From Micromonospora echinospora (GTDB lineage Bacteria; Actinomycetota; Actinomycetes; Mycobacteriales; Micromonosporaceae), in NCBI RefSeq assembly GCF_014203425.1, contig NZ_JACHJC010000001.1, positions 4,118,001 through 4,182,000 on the forward strand: a stretch of DNA of 64,000 bases, given 5' to 3'. The translations under genes were made by a program, and so were the position numbers. The notes beneath the pieces were generated by a model. It was not told where the DNA came from and did no database searches. It saw only the letters and a list, made by a program, of their open reading frames with translations. Below, piece after piece: positions 43,656 to 53,214 of the stretch. The number at the start of each line of letters is the position of its first letter. Position 1 is the first letter of the stretch.

Positions 43656-45829
43656 CCGAACACCACCTCGCACGGCAGGTCCGGGACCAGATCCACCGCA
43701 CGGTGCCCGCCCGGCGCGTGCACGACCACCCGCTGCGCCACCGGCGACACCAGCCGCGCCCGTACCCCGGCCGGACCCCAGGTCAGCTCCTCGACGGTGA
43801 CCCGGCCCCGGCAGGTGATGCCGCGCAGCGTTCCCGTCGGCAGACCCGGTAACGGCGCGGGCAGCAGCCGCAGCATCCCGCGGCGGGACTGCACGAGCGA
43901 CTCGATCAGCACCGCCGGCAGCGCGTGCGCGGCGTCGGCGTTGTAGGTGGTCCGGCCCGGGTTGTGCGCGCTCATCAGCGACCGGAAGAACATGTCCGCG
44001 CCGAGGATCTTTCGCAGGTTCGCCGAGACCAGCCCGCCGTCGCGCAGCCGCGCCGCCGCCAGCGCCCGGTGCAGGCTGCCGTGCGCGGAACGGTCCTCGT
44101 CGCCGCGCAACGTCAGCGCCCGGTGCGCGGCGGCGGCCAGCCCCGGGGTGTCGTCCGGGTTGATCTCGTCCAGCGGCCACACCGGATACAGGTGGCTGAC
44201 GTGCCGGTGCTCCTCGTCGCCGGTGCTGCCGGGCCACGCCCACTCGGCGAGCGCCCCGCGCCCGTCCACCAGGTAGCCGGGCAGCAGTACCCCGGCCCAC
44301 CTGTCGTCGCCTGTCACTTCGGCGGCCAACCGCAACGCGTGCCGGGCGGCGGCGACGTCCATGGTGGCGTTGATCGCGACCGGCGCGGTCCGGCCGGTGT
44401 CATCGTACGGGCCGGTCTCCGGCGAGTACGACGGCACCAGCGCCGGCTGCCCGTCCACCTCGGTCAGCACGTCGGCGAAGAAGTCCGCCACCTCGGCCAG
44501 CCAGCCGGCCACCGCACCAAGCGGCTCGCCGGTGACCAGGTGGTGTTCGTGCAGCGAATGCAGCAGCCAGTCCGCGCCGGCGAGCCACGCGGTGAACGGC
44601 CAGTCGGGGTGGACGTGGAACAGGTGCCCGTGCTCGCCGTCGGTGCGGCTCGGCGCGAGCAGCCCGCGCGCGCCGTACACCGCCCGGGCGTTGGCGCGCC
44701 AGTGCTCCACCTGGGCGGCGACCAGCCGGGCGTGCGCCGCTGTCACCTCCGGCAGCGCGCCCACGTTTGCCCCGGCGAGCTGGAGGTTCAGGTTCGCGTC
44801 GGTGGTGAAGTCACCGGCCCACGCGGCGTCCCACGAGCCCAGCCACAGCCCGGTCAGCCGGGGCGGCAGCACTCCGCTGGCGCTGAACAGCAGGTACCGG
44901 CCGGAGTGGAACAGCCGTTCCAGCAGCGCCGGGTCCAGCCGGTCCGGCGCGGCGGCCTGCCGGGCCAGCAGCTCACCCACGGGCAGCGCCCGGTCGGCGC
45001 CGGGCACGCCGAGGTCCAGGCCGACCCGGGTGTACGGCCGGCGATGGCGGGGCAGGTGCCGGGCCAGCAGCTCGTCGTAGTCCCCGGCCAGCGCCGTGAG
45101 CCGCCGCTCCGATTCCCGGGTACGCCAGGGCGGCGCGTCGGGCCGGTCCACGAGCGTGGTGAGCAGCGCCGGTCCGCGTACCCGCACCAGGTCGCCGTCG
45201 ACGCTCACGTCGCCGCGCAGCAGCGTCAACCCCTCGAACCCGTACGCCCCGCCCGCGTCCGGGTAGCGGGCGCGTACCCGCAGGAACACCAGCCCGTCGC
45301 GGCGGTACGCGGCGTGCTGGTAGACCACGTCGGCGGGCCGGCCGGGCAGCTCACCGGTCGCACCGACCACGCAGTCGCCCTGGTCGAGGTGGAGCACCGC
45401 CACGCCGTCGGCGCGGGAGGCGAAGCAGCGCCGCCGCCCGCGCGACCACCGCACCGTCACCTCCCCGGTGGTGAAGTCGGTGTCGCGCCGGTAGTCGCGT
45501 ACCGGTCCGGGCGGCGCGTCGACGGTGAGCGCGTACCCGGGGTGGAACGACTGGGTCCACTCCAGCTCCCGGCCGCCGGTGAGCAGCCGGGCGGCCTCGG
45601 CCCGCCGCCCGGCGAGCACCAGCGCGCGGATGTCGGGCATCCGGGCGGCCAGCTCGGGCGCGCGGGCGTGCCGGGTGCCGTTCGGCAGGACGAGCCGGTG
45701 GTGGTTGACCACGATCCGCTCCGTGTGCGGCTGCCCGTGGACCATGAGGCCAAGCTCACCGTTGCCGGTGAGGAACGCGTCGGTCCAGTCGGCTGCCGGC
45801 GCGGTGTCGTGGATGCGGTGCGCCGTCAC
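43652..45829 (-). CDS. GH95-type alpha-L-fucosidase/galactosidase, intracellular
   Basis: A 725-residue family 95-like hydrolase, close to the usual length, without a signal peptide. The N-terminal beta-sandwich (WTDAFLTGNGELGLMVHG) leads into an (alpha/alpha)6 barrel with GLWLGSWDAAWAGDF and TDANLNLQLAGANVGAL, and SYSPETGP. It removes terminal alpha-L-fucosyl or alpha-L-galactosyl groups. It is the last gene of an operon with GH3 and LacI, with GTGA overlaps. Its cytoplasmic location implies imported oligosaccharides such as fucosylated xyloglucan fragments. Confidence 0.82.
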   Translation of the reverse strand: MTAHRIHDTAPAADWTDAFLTGNGELGLMVHGQPHTERIVVNHHRLVLPNGTRHARAPELAARMPDIRALVLAGRRAEAARLLTGGRELEWTQSFHPGYALTVDAPPGPVRDYRRDTDFTTGEVTVRWSRGRRRCFASRADGVAVLHLDQGDCVVGATGELPGRPADVVYQHAAYRRDGLVFLRVRARYPDAGGAYGFEGLTLLRGDVSVDGDLVRVRGPALLTTLVDRPDAPPWRTRESERRLTALAGDYDELLARHLPRHRRPYTRVGLDLGVPGADRALPVGELLARQAAAPDRLDPALLERLFHSGRYLLFSASGVLPPRLTGLWLGSWDAAWAGDFTTDANLNLQLAGANVGALPEVTAAHARLVAAQVEHWRANARAVYGARGLLAPSRTDGEHGHLFHVHPDWPFTAWLAGADWLLHSLHEHHLVTGEPLGAVAGWLAEVADFFADVLTEVDGQPALVPSYSPETGPYDDTGRTAPVAINATMDVAAARHALRLAAEVTGDDRWAGVLLPGYLVDGRGALAEWAWPGSTGDEEHRHVSHLYPVWPLDEINPDDTPGLAAAAHRALTLRGDEDRSAHGSLHRALAAARLRDGGLVSANLRKILGADMFFRSLMSAHNPGRTTYNADAAHALPAVLIESLVQSRRGMLRLLPAPLPGLPTGTLRGITCRGRVTVEELTWGPAGVRARLVSPVAQRVVVHAPGGHRAVDLVPDLPCEVVFG

Positions 45830-46845
45830 CGGCCGGCGCTGGTGTCCCGCACGACCAGGCTCGGTTCCAGCAGCGTCACCTCCGGCACCGCCTCGCCGTT
45901 CAGCCGCCGCATCAGCAGCGCCACCGCCTGGCGGCCCACGTCCTCGGCGGGCACCGGTACGCAGGTGAGACCGGACTGCTCGGCCAGCTCGTCCGGGCAG
46001 ACCGCGACCACTGACACGTCGTGGGGCACCCGGCGGCCCAGCAGCGGCAGCGTGGCCAGCACCGGACCGACCGCCGACTCGTTCTGCACCACCAGGCCGG
46101 TGACATCCGGGTGGTCGGCGAACAGCGCCTCCAGGTCGCGGCGTACCGCGGCCGGTCCCTCCTCGCAGGAGCGGGTCACCGCGTCGACGCCGAGCCGCTC
46201 GGCGGCGGCGCGTACCCCGGCGCGGGTGCGGTGGGCGAACCCGGTGCCCCGGTCGTAGACGGCGGCGGGCGCGCCGAGCAACGCGATCCGCCGGTGCCCG
46301 GCGGCGGCCAGGTGTTCCACGCACAGCTCACCGGCGCGCCGGAAGTCGAGGTCCACGCAGGCCAGGCCGGTGCTGTCGGCCGGGTGCCCGATCAGGACGC
46401 CGGGTAGCGCCAGCTCCCGCAGCAGCGGCACCCGGGAGTCCTCCAGCTCGACGTCCATCAGCAGGACGCCGTCGACGAGCGCGCTGCCGGCGATGCGGTG
46501 CAGCCCGGCCGGGCCCTCGTCGGCGGTGACCAGCAGCACGTCGTGGTCGTAGCGGCGGGCGGTGGTGACCACGGCGGTGGCGAAGCGCATCACCACCGGC
46601 ACCTGCATGCCGGTACGCAACGGCAGCACCAGCGCGATGACGTTGGCCCGGCGACTGGCCAGGGCGCGCGCCCCGGCGTGCGGGTGGTAGCCCAGCGCGC
46701 GGATGCTCGCCAGCACCCGTCCCCGGGTGGTCGCCGAGATGGTGCGTTTGCCGCTGAGCACGTACGACACGGTGCTGGCGGCCACCCCGGCGTGCCGGGC
46801 CACGTCGGCGATGGTGACCTGCTCGCCGGGGACACGGCCGCTCAC
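45826..46845 (-). CDS. LacI family regulator of the GH3-GH95 operon
   Basis: A 339-residue LacI protein with helix-turn-helix TIADVARHAGVAASTVSYVL (about 11-30), the hinge helix ARALASRRANVIALVLP and a sugar-binding effector domain. The GTG start overlaps the GH3 stop, and the stop overlaps the GH95 start, so it is inside the operon it probably controls. The palindromes at 49290-49305 and 49381-49395 in front of GH3 are the obvious operators. Confidence 0.9.
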   Translation of the reverse strand: MSGRVPGEQVTIADVARHAGVAASTVSYVLSGKRTISATTRGRVLASIRALGYHPHAGARALASRRANVIALVLPLRTGMQVPVVMRFATAVVTTARRYDHDVLLVTADEGPAGLHRIAGSALVDGVLLMDVELEDSRVPLLRELALPGVLIGHPADSTGLACVDLDFRRAGELCVEHLAAAGHRRIALLGAPAAVYDRGTGFAHRTRAGVRAAAERLGVDAVTRSCEEGPAAVRRDLEALFADHPDVTGLVVQNESAVGPVLATLPLLGRRVPHDVSVVAVCPDELAEQSGLTCVPVPAEDVGRQAVALLMRRLNGEAVPEVTLLEPSLVVRDTSAGR

Positions 46846-49250
46846 CGGGCGGCTCCGCAGCTGCGGTCGGCCGGCTCGGCGGTGGCGTCGCCCCCGGTCA
46901 CGGTGAGCGCGCCGACGAGCCGGATGTCCCGCGCGGACCGGCCGACCAGCACCGAATGGGTGGCGTCCTCCACCACCATCGCCGCGCGGGTCTCGTCCCA
47001 CCAGGCCAGGTCGGCGGTACGCAGGCGCATCGTCACCCGGGCGGCGCAGCCCGGGTCGAGGGTGACGCGGGCGAAGTCGCGCAACTGCCGCAGCGGCTGC
47101 TTGACCCGGGATCGCCGCTGCCGGGTGTAGAGCTGCACCACCTCGGTGCCCGGGCGGCGGCCCGTGTTGGTGACCTCGACGCTCACCTCCACCTCCTCGC
47201 CGGCACGCGCCGCGGCGGTGCTCAACCGAAGGTCAGCGTAGTCGAACGCGGCGTAGCTGAGCCCGTGCCCGAACGGGTACAGCGGCTCGCCCCGGTGGTA
47301 GAGGTAGGTGGTGTCGGCGCCGATGACGTCGTAGTCGAGCAGGTCGGGCAGTTCGGCCGTGTCGGCGTACCAGGTCTGGGTGAGCCGACCGCCCGGGTCG
47401 GCGGCGCCGAGCAGCACGTCGGCCAGCCCGTTGCCGTGCTCCTGTCCACCGTGGGCGCTCCACAGCACCGCCGGCAGGTGCTCCTGCGCCCAGCCGACCG
47501 CGTACGGGTAGCTGCTGGTCAGCGCCAGCACGGTGCGCGGGTTCGCGGCGTGCACCGCGCGCAGCAGCTCCTCCTGGCCGGTGGGCAGCGTCAGGTCGGC
47601 CCGGTCCTCGGTCTCCCGGCCGTTGACCATCGGGTGGTTGCCGAGCACCACCACCGCCACGTCGGCGGCGGCGGCCAGCGCGGCGGCATCGGCGGCCCCG
47701 TCGGCGCGCAACGTCACGGTGAACACGGCCGGATCACCGGTGGCCACGCTGAGGGTTCCGTCCAGGGCGACGCTGACGTGCCGCCCGGTGGCCAGGTGGT
47801 GCAGCAGCGCCGTGCCGTCGGGCCGGTGGTCGAGGCGGAACGTCTCGCGTACCACCCAGCCACCCGGTCCGTCGCGGTCGGCCACCAGGGCCCCGGCGTC
47901 GTCGGCGCCGACGTACCGGCCGCCGTCCACGGCGCGCAGCGCCACCACGTCCTGACCCCAGTCGACCACCTCGAACTCGGCCGCGGTGTCGCCGAGCGCC
48001 AGCGGGCCGTCGCCGTCGAGGCGTACCGCCCGGTCGCCGACGTGCAGCGTGATCCGGTCCGTGCCGGGGTGGGTGGTCACCTCGGGCAGCCGTCCGAGCA
48101 GCCCCGCGTACGCGCTGATCGTGTACGGCGGGGTGCCGCTGTACCAGTCGGTGAGCACGGTGTCGGCGAGCGGGCCGAGCACGGCGACGCGGGTGCCGGG
48201 GCGCAGCGGCAGCAGGCCGTCGTTGCGCAGCAGCACGACCGACTGGCGGGCGGCCTCGCGGGCGAGTTCCCGGTGGGCGAGGCTGTCGAGCGTGTCGGGC
48301 GGCACGTCGTCGTGGGGATCCGGGTCCAGGTCGCCCAGGCGCGACCGCACGGACAGGATCCGCCGCACCGCCCGGTCCACGTGGGACGGCTCGATGAGCC
48401 CGCGGTCCAGCGCCTCGGTGAGCCGCTGCACGGTGAGGGCGCTGTCCTCGTCGTCCTCGGTGAAGCTGTCGATCCCGGCGCGCAGCGCGGCGGCGAACCC
48501 GGCCACGTGGTCGGGCAGGTACTCCTGCACGCCGGCGATGTTGCCGACCGCGCCGGCGTCGCCGACCACCATGATGTCGTCGTCGGCGTAGCCGCGCAGC
48601 TCGCCCTCGATGAGCGGGCTCAGGTGCGCCGGTACGCCGTCGACCAGGTTGTACGACGCCATCACCGCCACCGCCGCGCCGGCGGCCAGCGGGGCGCGGA
48701 ACGCGGGCAGCTCGTACTCGTGCAGCACGCGGGGCGGCAGGTCGCTGGAGGTGGTGGCCCGGTCGGTCTCGTTGTTGTAGCCGAGGAAGTGCTTGAGCGT
48801 CGGCGCGGTCCGCAGCCGGATCGGGTGGTCGCCGCGCAGCCCGAGCGCGTACGCGGTGGCGAGCCGCCCGGTCAGCCACGGGTCCTCGGACCAGCCTTCC
48901 TCGTTGCGTCCCCAGCGGGGGTCGCGCAGCGGGTTGACCACCGGCGCCCACACGTTGAGGCCGACCCGCACCGGGTCCGCCCGGTGCTTGACCCGCACCT
49001 CGTCGCCGACGGCTGCCCCGACCGCCCGGATCAGGTCCGGGTTCCAGCTCGCGGCCAGGCCGACCGCCTGCGGGAAGACGGTGGCCGTGCCGAGCCACGC
49101 GACGCCGTGCAGCGCCTCGGTGCCGGTGCGGAACGCGCGCAGGCCGAGCCGGGGTACCGGCGCCTGCCACTGGTGCAGCAGGCCGAGCTTCTCCGGCAGC
49201 GTGAGCCGGGCCAGCAGGTCGTCGGGACGGTGGGGGACGGGGTCGGTCAT
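46842..49250 (-). CDS. GH3 beta-glucosidase/xylosidase with inserted beta-trefoil-like segment
   Basis: An 802-residue family 3 hydrolase without a signal peptide. The first domain has KHFLGYNNE and the nucleophile D231 in MVVGDAGAV; the second resumes with VVVLGNHPMVNGRETEDR. A fibronectin-like C-terminal domain starts around 690. Between residues about 395 and 517 lies an unusual insert with GGRYVGADDAGALVADR and GRHVSVALDGTLSV, resembling fascin-type beta-trefoil repeats; it may bind carbohydrate. It probably removes terminal beta-glucose or xylose. The ATG start is the first gene of the operon behind two LacI-type operators. Confidence 0.88.
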   Translation of the reverse strand: MTDPVPHRPDDLLARLTLPEKLGLLHQWQAPVPRLGLRAFRTGTEALHGVAWLGTATVFPQAVGLAASWNPDLIRAVGAAVGDEVRVKHRADPVRVGLNVWAPVVNPLRDPRWGRNEEGWSEDPWLTGRLATAYALGLRGDHPIRLRTAPTLKHFLGYNNETDRATTSSDLPPRVLHEYELPAFRAPLAAGAAVAVMASYNLVDGVPAHLSPLIEGELRGYADDDIMVVGDAGAVGNIAGVQEYLPDHVAGFAAALRAGIDSFTEDDEDSALTVQRLTEALDRGLIEPSHVDRAVRRILSVRSRLGDLDPDPHDDVPPDTLDSLAHRELAREAARQSVVLLRNDGLLPLRPGTRVAVLGPLADTVLTDWYSGTPPYTISAYAGLLGRLPEVTTHPGTDRITLHVGDRAVRLDGDGPLALGDTAAEFEVVDWGQDVVALRAVDGGRYVGADDAGALVADRDGPGGWVVRETFRLDHRPDGTALLHHLATGRHVSVALDGTLSVATGDPAVFTVTLRADGAADAAALAAAADVAVVVLGNHPMVNGRETEDRADLTLPTGQEELLRAVHAANPRTVLALTSSYPYAVGWAQEHLPAVLWSAHGGQEHGNGLADVLLGAADPGGRLTQTWYADTAELPDLLDYDVIGADTTYLYHRGEPLYPFGHGLSYAAFDYADLRLSTAAARAGEEVEVSVEVTNTGRRPGTEVVQLYTRQRRSRVKQPLRQLRDFARVTLDPGCAARVTMRLRTADLAWWDETRAAMVVEDATHSVLVGRSARDIRLVGALTVTGGDATAEPADRSCGAAR

Positions 49251-49289
49251 GGTGGGCGCCTCCGGTCGGCGTACGGCCGCCGCTCGGCC

Positions 49290-49305
49290 GTCGAAGCGCT
49301 TCGAC
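49290..49305. promoter_or_regulatory. LacI operator A upstream of GH3
   Basis: GTCGAAGCGCTTCGAC is a perfect 16-bp palindrome with the central CG expected of LacI-family sites. It lies 40 bases upstream of the GH3 start. Confidence 0.7.
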
Positions 49306-49380
49306 GACCGAGCCGGTGATGGGGCGGCGCGTACGCGAAAAGGGGTGGTGGTCGGTCGGCAGGGTCGGCCCGGAGCGGTG

Positions 49381-49395
49381 GTGAAGCGCTTCGAC
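49381..49395. promoter_or_regulatory. LacI operator B upstream of GH3
   Basis: GTGAAGCGCTTCGAC repeats operator A with the 10-bp palindromic core GAAGCGCTTC. The two centres are 90 bases apart, allowing looping or side-by-side repression of the GH3 promoter. Confidence 0.65.
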
Positions 49396-49487
49396 AACCG
49401 CCGAAAAACACGCCGCTCTCAGGGTTGCCCGGTCCCGGAACGCGGCGATACCGAGGTTGACACCTTCCGGCCGGTGCGGTCAAGGGG

Positions 49488-50687
49488 TCACCCGGCGGGC
49501 AGGCGCCCCGCCTCCACTGTGGCCAGCGCCGCGGTGGCCCCGCCCAGCGCCCCGGCAGCGGACCCGAGCGTGCTGGCCTCCAGCCGCACGCCGGGCGGGA
49601 CCGGTGCGCGGGCCGCGAGTTCGGCGTGGGCAGCCGGCAGCAGCCACGGCGCGAGCGCCGCCAGGTGACCACCCACCACCACCACGTCCGGGTCGAGCAG
49701 CCCGGCCAGCACCGACACCGCCTGGCCGAGCAGCCGGCCGATCTCGGTGAGCCCGGTCCGTGCCGGCTCGTCCCCGGCCCGGGCGAGCGCCTGGATCCGT
49801 TCGATCTCCGGCAGGTGGTCGGTGACCGGGCCGGCGTCTGGCAACAGGCGCCCGATCACCGCGTCCACGCCGAGCAGCGCGGTGAGACAGCCGCGCCGCC
49901 CGCAGGCGCAGGGCGGACCGTCCGCGGCCAGTGGCAGGTGCCCGACGTCGCCGGCGAAGCCCCGGCCGCCGCGCAGCAGCCGCCCGCCGCTGATCAGGCC
50001 CCCGCCGATCACCGGGCCGCCGGTGAGGTGCACCAGGTCGGCCGTGCCGGCGTACGGGCCGTGCCGCTGCTCGGCCAGAACGGCGAGGTTGGCCTCGCTG
50101 TCGACGGTGACGGGGAAGCCCGGATCACGCAGGGCGCGGCGCAACGCGGCGGCGAGCGGGACGCCGCGCCAGCCGAGCGCCGGGGCCGCCGGCACGTCCC
50201 CGGCGGCGTCGACCAGTCCGGGTACGCCCACGGTGAGGCCGAGCACGGTGCGCTCGGCACCGGTGACGCGGGTGACGGCGCGCCGGGTCAGCGCGGCCAG
50301 CGCCTTCACCGTCTCCTCGGGACCGGCGGTGGCGGCGGGGAACGCGCGCCGCCAGGTGAGCACCGGGTCGCCGCCCAGCCCGGCGGCCACCGCGACCAGT
50401 TCGTCCGCACCGACGCGCAGCCCGAGCCCGACGTAGCGGGCTCCGTCGAGGACGAGCATGGTGGCCGGGCGGCCCACCCGGTTCTCGGTCAGCCCGGTCT
50501 CGCGCAGCAGCCCGTGTTCGATCAGCTCGCCGACCAGGCTGGAGACGGTGGCCTTGTTCAGCCCGGTGTGGGCGGCGACGTCGGCCCGGGAGCAGGGCGC
50601 GTGGCGGCGGACGTGCCGGAGCACCACGGCCCGGTTCGTCACCCGCACGTCGCCGAGGTCGGCCGTCGGCCGGTCGATGCTGATCAC
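49488..50687 (-). CDS. ROK family transcriptional regulator
   Basis: A 399-residue ROK protein with a winged helix-turn-helix (SRADVAAHTGLNKATVSSLVGELIEHGLL) and the zinc site H250, C260, C262, C267 in CACGRRGCLT. The usual glutamate after the last cysteine is replaced by Thr-Ala. The kinase phosphate loop is altered, so it is a regulator. It lies between the GH31 and GH3 genes on the same strand and probably controls the hydrolase cluster. GTG start, AGGAGG 9 bases upstream. Confidence 0.88.
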   Translation of the reverse strand: MISIDRPTADLGDVRVTNRAVVLRHVRRHAPCSRADVAAHTGLNKATVSSLVGELIEHGLLRETGLTENRVGRPATMLVLDGARYVGLGLRVGADELVAVAAGLGGDPVLTWRRAFPAATAGPEETVKALAALTRRAVTRVTGAERTVLGLTVGVPGLVDAAGDVPAAPALGWRGVPLAAALRRALRDPGFPVTVDSEANLAVLAEQRHGPYAGTADLVHLTGGPVIGGGLISGGRLLRGGRGFAGDVGHLPLAADGPPCACGRRGCLTALLGVDAVIGRLLPDAGPVTDHLPEIERIQALARAGDEPARTGLTEIGRLLGQAVSVLAGLLDPDVVVVGGHLAALAPWLLPAAHAELAARAPVPPGVRLEASTLGSAAGALGGATAALATVEAGRLPAG

Positions 50688-50735
50688 GTACTGCCCGCCT
50701 CCTGCGCCCGGCCATGGGTTCGGCTAAAGCTTAAA

Positions 50736-53099
50736 CTAAATAGGCGCTATCCCGGCCGGGTGGGCCCGGCCGGGGAACCACGGCGCGAACGGCGCCACCG
50801 GGATCGGCTCGCCGTCGAGCACCACCCGGCGCGGCGGGTCCGTGCCGACCACGCTCACCCGCCGCACGTCCAGCGGCCCGTCCACGCGGACGCGCAGCGT
50901 GTCGCCGTCGCGCACGGCGGTGATCGTGGTGTCGCCGTCGGGGTCACGCACCACTGTCACGCCGTCCGCGCCGCCCCAGGCCACCACCGTGACGTCCTGG
51001 AACGGGCCGGTCCCGACCGTCGTCGCGGGTGCCACAGTGGGGATCAGGGCGCCGTGTCGCACGTACAGCGGCAGTCGGTCCAGCGGCACGCTGACCCGCA
51101 GGTGCCCGCCGCCGGGGTGCCGCTGCCCGGTGTACGCGTCCAGCCAGTCCTCGCCCGGCGGCAGGTAGACCGCGCGTTCGCCGGACGGGTCGAGCACCGG
51201 CGCCACCAGCAGATCCGAGCCGAGGCGGTACTGGAGGTCGGCGGTCCAGGCGGCCGGATCGTCCGGGGTGTCCACGAGCAGCGCGCGCATCATCGGGCTG
51301 CCGGTGCGGGCGCTGTCCACCGCTGCCGACCAGAGGTACGGCAGCAGCCGGTAGCGCAGCCGCAGCGCGTCCACCGCGTGCCGTTGCGCCTCGGGCGGGA
51401 ACTCCCACGGCAGCCGGCTGGTGGTGCCGTGCAGCCGCACCAGCGGCGAGAGCGCGCCGAACTGGGTCCAGCGCACGTACAGGTCCGGTTCGGGGGTGCC
51501 GTGAAAGCCGCCGGTGTCGTGGCTCCAGAACGGCACCCCGGACAGCCCGTGGGACAGGCCGCCGCGCAGCGTGCTGGCCATGCCGGGCCAGGTGGCGTTG
51601 ACGTCGCCGCTCCACTGGGCGCTGTGCCGCTGCCCGCCCAGGTACGACGAGCGTGCCCACACCGTGCGGTGCCCGGCCACCTCCTCGGTGACGTCGGCGA
51701 CCACGTCGTTGAACATCAGCGCGTACACGTTGTGCAGTTCGACGCCGGTCATGCCGTTGTGCGCCAACGCGTCGGCCGGCACGCCCTCGGCGAAGTCGGT
51801 CTTGAACACCGCGACGCCCTGGGCGAGCAGCGGGCGCAGCAGGTCCTGGAACCAGCGCACCGCGGCCGGGTTGGTGAGGTCCACGACGGCGCAGACCGGG
51901 TAGCTGCCGTGCCAGGTGTCGGCGACGTACGTGCTTCCGTCCGGGCGGCGCAGGAAGTAGCCGGCGGCCTCGGCCTCGGCGTAGAGCGGGCTGCCGGTCA
52001 TCAGGTACGGGTTCATCCACAGGCACACCCGGAAGCCCTGCTCGGTGAGGTCCTTGAGCATGCCGTCCGGGTCGGGGAAGGCGTCGGCGTCCCAGCGCAG
52101 GTCCGACCAGTGCCCGGCGACCTGCCAGTAGCAGTCCAGGTGCAGCACGTCGCAGGGGATGTCGTCCTCGCGGATGCGCCGGGCCCGGTCCAGCACGCGC
52201 TGCTGGCTGTCCGGGAAGAAGCCGGAGGAGATCCAGGCGCCGAACGCCCACCGCGGCGGCAGGTACGGCCGTCCGGTCAGCGCGTCGAGCCGGTCGAGCA
52301 CCTGCGCCGGGGTGGGTCCGGCGAGCACGTAGTAGTCGAGCAGGTCGTCCGGGACGAGGATCTGCACGCTGCTGTGGGTGCTGGCGCAGACGTCGAACTG
52401 CACCGGCAGCCCGCTGTCGACGAGCACGCCGTAGCCGCGGTCGGACAGGTAGAACGGCACGTTCTTGTGCGACCGGTCGGACTCGCCGCCGAAGGCGTCG
52501 AAGTTCCACATCAGCGGCCGCTGGCCGCGCTTGTCCAGCGGGGTGAACTTCTCGCCGAAGCCGACGAACCGTTCGTCGCCGGGCGCGACGAAGCTCTCGT
52601 GCCAGGCGGCCGGCTCCCCGTCGACAGTGGAGCGGCCGAGCGGCAGTGTGCGGCGGCGACCGCTGATGTCGCGGGTGCCGGCGTCGGAGGCCAGCAGCAG
52701 CCGTCCGTCGGGGGTGCGGAACCGCAGTCCCCACGGGTCCAGGCTCAGCTCGGCGACCACGCCACCGGCCGCTACCCGGACCCGCCGGTCGGTGACGGTC
52801 ACGGTGGCCGGGTGCGGCTGCGGGTGGACCAGTGTCAGCGCCCGTGCGGAACGGCTGCGTACCGAGGGGTCGTCGGCGAGGCGTACCCGGATGATCCCGT
52901 CCCCGGCGGCCTCGATGCGCGCGACGAGCGTGCGGCCGGACGCGCAGGTCGCGGTGAGCGTGACCCCGTGCGCGTCGGTCGCGGCCACCTCGGCCCGCAG
53001 CACGTCGTCGGCGCCCTCCTCGCCGGGGGCGCGGACCGGCAGGTCGGGCGGGTCGGCCACGAACGTCTCGTACGGGACCAGCGGCGGGCGGTACGGCAT
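50736..53099 (-). CDS. GH31 alpha-xylosidase (YicI-like)
   Basis: A 787-residue family 31 hydrolase, close to E. coli YicI (772). The nucleophile is D435 in FKTDFAEG and the acid/base is D499 in WSGDVNATW; MASTLRGGLSHGLSG and FWSHDTGGF follow as in YicI. YicI-like enzymes release alpha-1,6-linked xylose from isoprimeverose and xyloglucan fragments. There is no signal peptide. The ATG has GAGGAGA 8 bases upstream. It diverges from the GH42 gene across an inverted repeat. An alpha-glucosidase is the alternative. Confidence 0.88.
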   Translation of the reverse strand: MPYRPPLVPYETFVADPPDLPVRAPGEEGADDVLRAEVAATDAHGVTLTATCASGRTLVARIEAAGDGIIRVRLADDPSVRSRSARALTLVHPQPHPATVTVTDRRVRVAAGGVVAELSLDPWGLRFRTPDGRLLLASDAGTRDISGRRRTLPLGRSTVDGEPAAWHESFVAPGDERFVGFGEKFTPLDKRGQRPLMWNFDAFGGESDRSHKNVPFYLSDRGYGVLVDSGLPVQFDVCASTHSSVQILVPDDLLDYYVLAGPTPAQVLDRLDALTGRPYLPPRWAFGAWISSGFFPDSQQRVLDRARRIREDDIPCDVLHLDCYWQVAGHWSDLRWDADAFPDPDGMLKDLTEQGFRVCLWMNPYLMTGSPLYAEAEAAGYFLRRPDGSTYVADTWHGSYPVCAVVDLTNPAAVRWFQDLLRPLLAQGVAVFKTDFAEGVPADALAHNGMTGVELHNVYALMFNDVVADVTEEVAGHRTVWARSSYLGGQRHSAQWSGDVNATWPGMASTLRGGLSHGLSGVPFWSHDTGGFHGTPEPDLYVRWTQFGALSPLVRLHGTTSRLPWEFPPEAQRHAVDALRLRYRLLPYLWSAAVDSARTGSPMMRALLVDTPDDPAAWTADLQYRLGSDLLVAPVLDPSGERAVYLPPGEDWLDAYTGQRHPGGGHLRVSVPLDRLPLYVRHGALIPTVAPATTVGTGPFQDVTVVAWGGADGVTVVRDPDGDTTITAVRDGDTLRVRVDGPLDVRRVSVVGTDPPRRVVLDGEPIPVAPFAPWFPGRAHPAGIAPI

Positions 53100-53160
53100 G
53101 GGCGTCTCCTCGCGGCGTCCACGGGCGGTCCCGCCAGTTTCTTTGGAATCCCAACTAACT

Positions 53161-53182
53161 GTCAATGATCGACGGCATTGAC
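53161..53182. promoter_or_regulatory. Operator between GH31 and GH42 (GTCAATG-N8-CATTGAC)
   Basis: A perfect 7-bp inverted repeat. Each arm contains TTGAC on one strand, so it overlaps the -35 boxes of both divergent genes. This is an efficient position for one repressor, probably the ROK or LacI protein of the cluster, to silence both. Confidence 0.65.
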
Positions 53183-53207
53183 TTTCCGTCTCACCTGTTC
53201 CTACTTT
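53178..53207 (+). promoter_or_regulatory. Promoter of the GH42 gene, leaderless
   Basis: TTGACT (53178-53183), 18 bases, then TACTTT (53202-53207), with the ATG exactly 7 bases beyond. Transcription should start on the A of the start codon. No ribosome site is present. Confidence 0.65.
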
Positions 53208-53214
53208 GGCCGGG

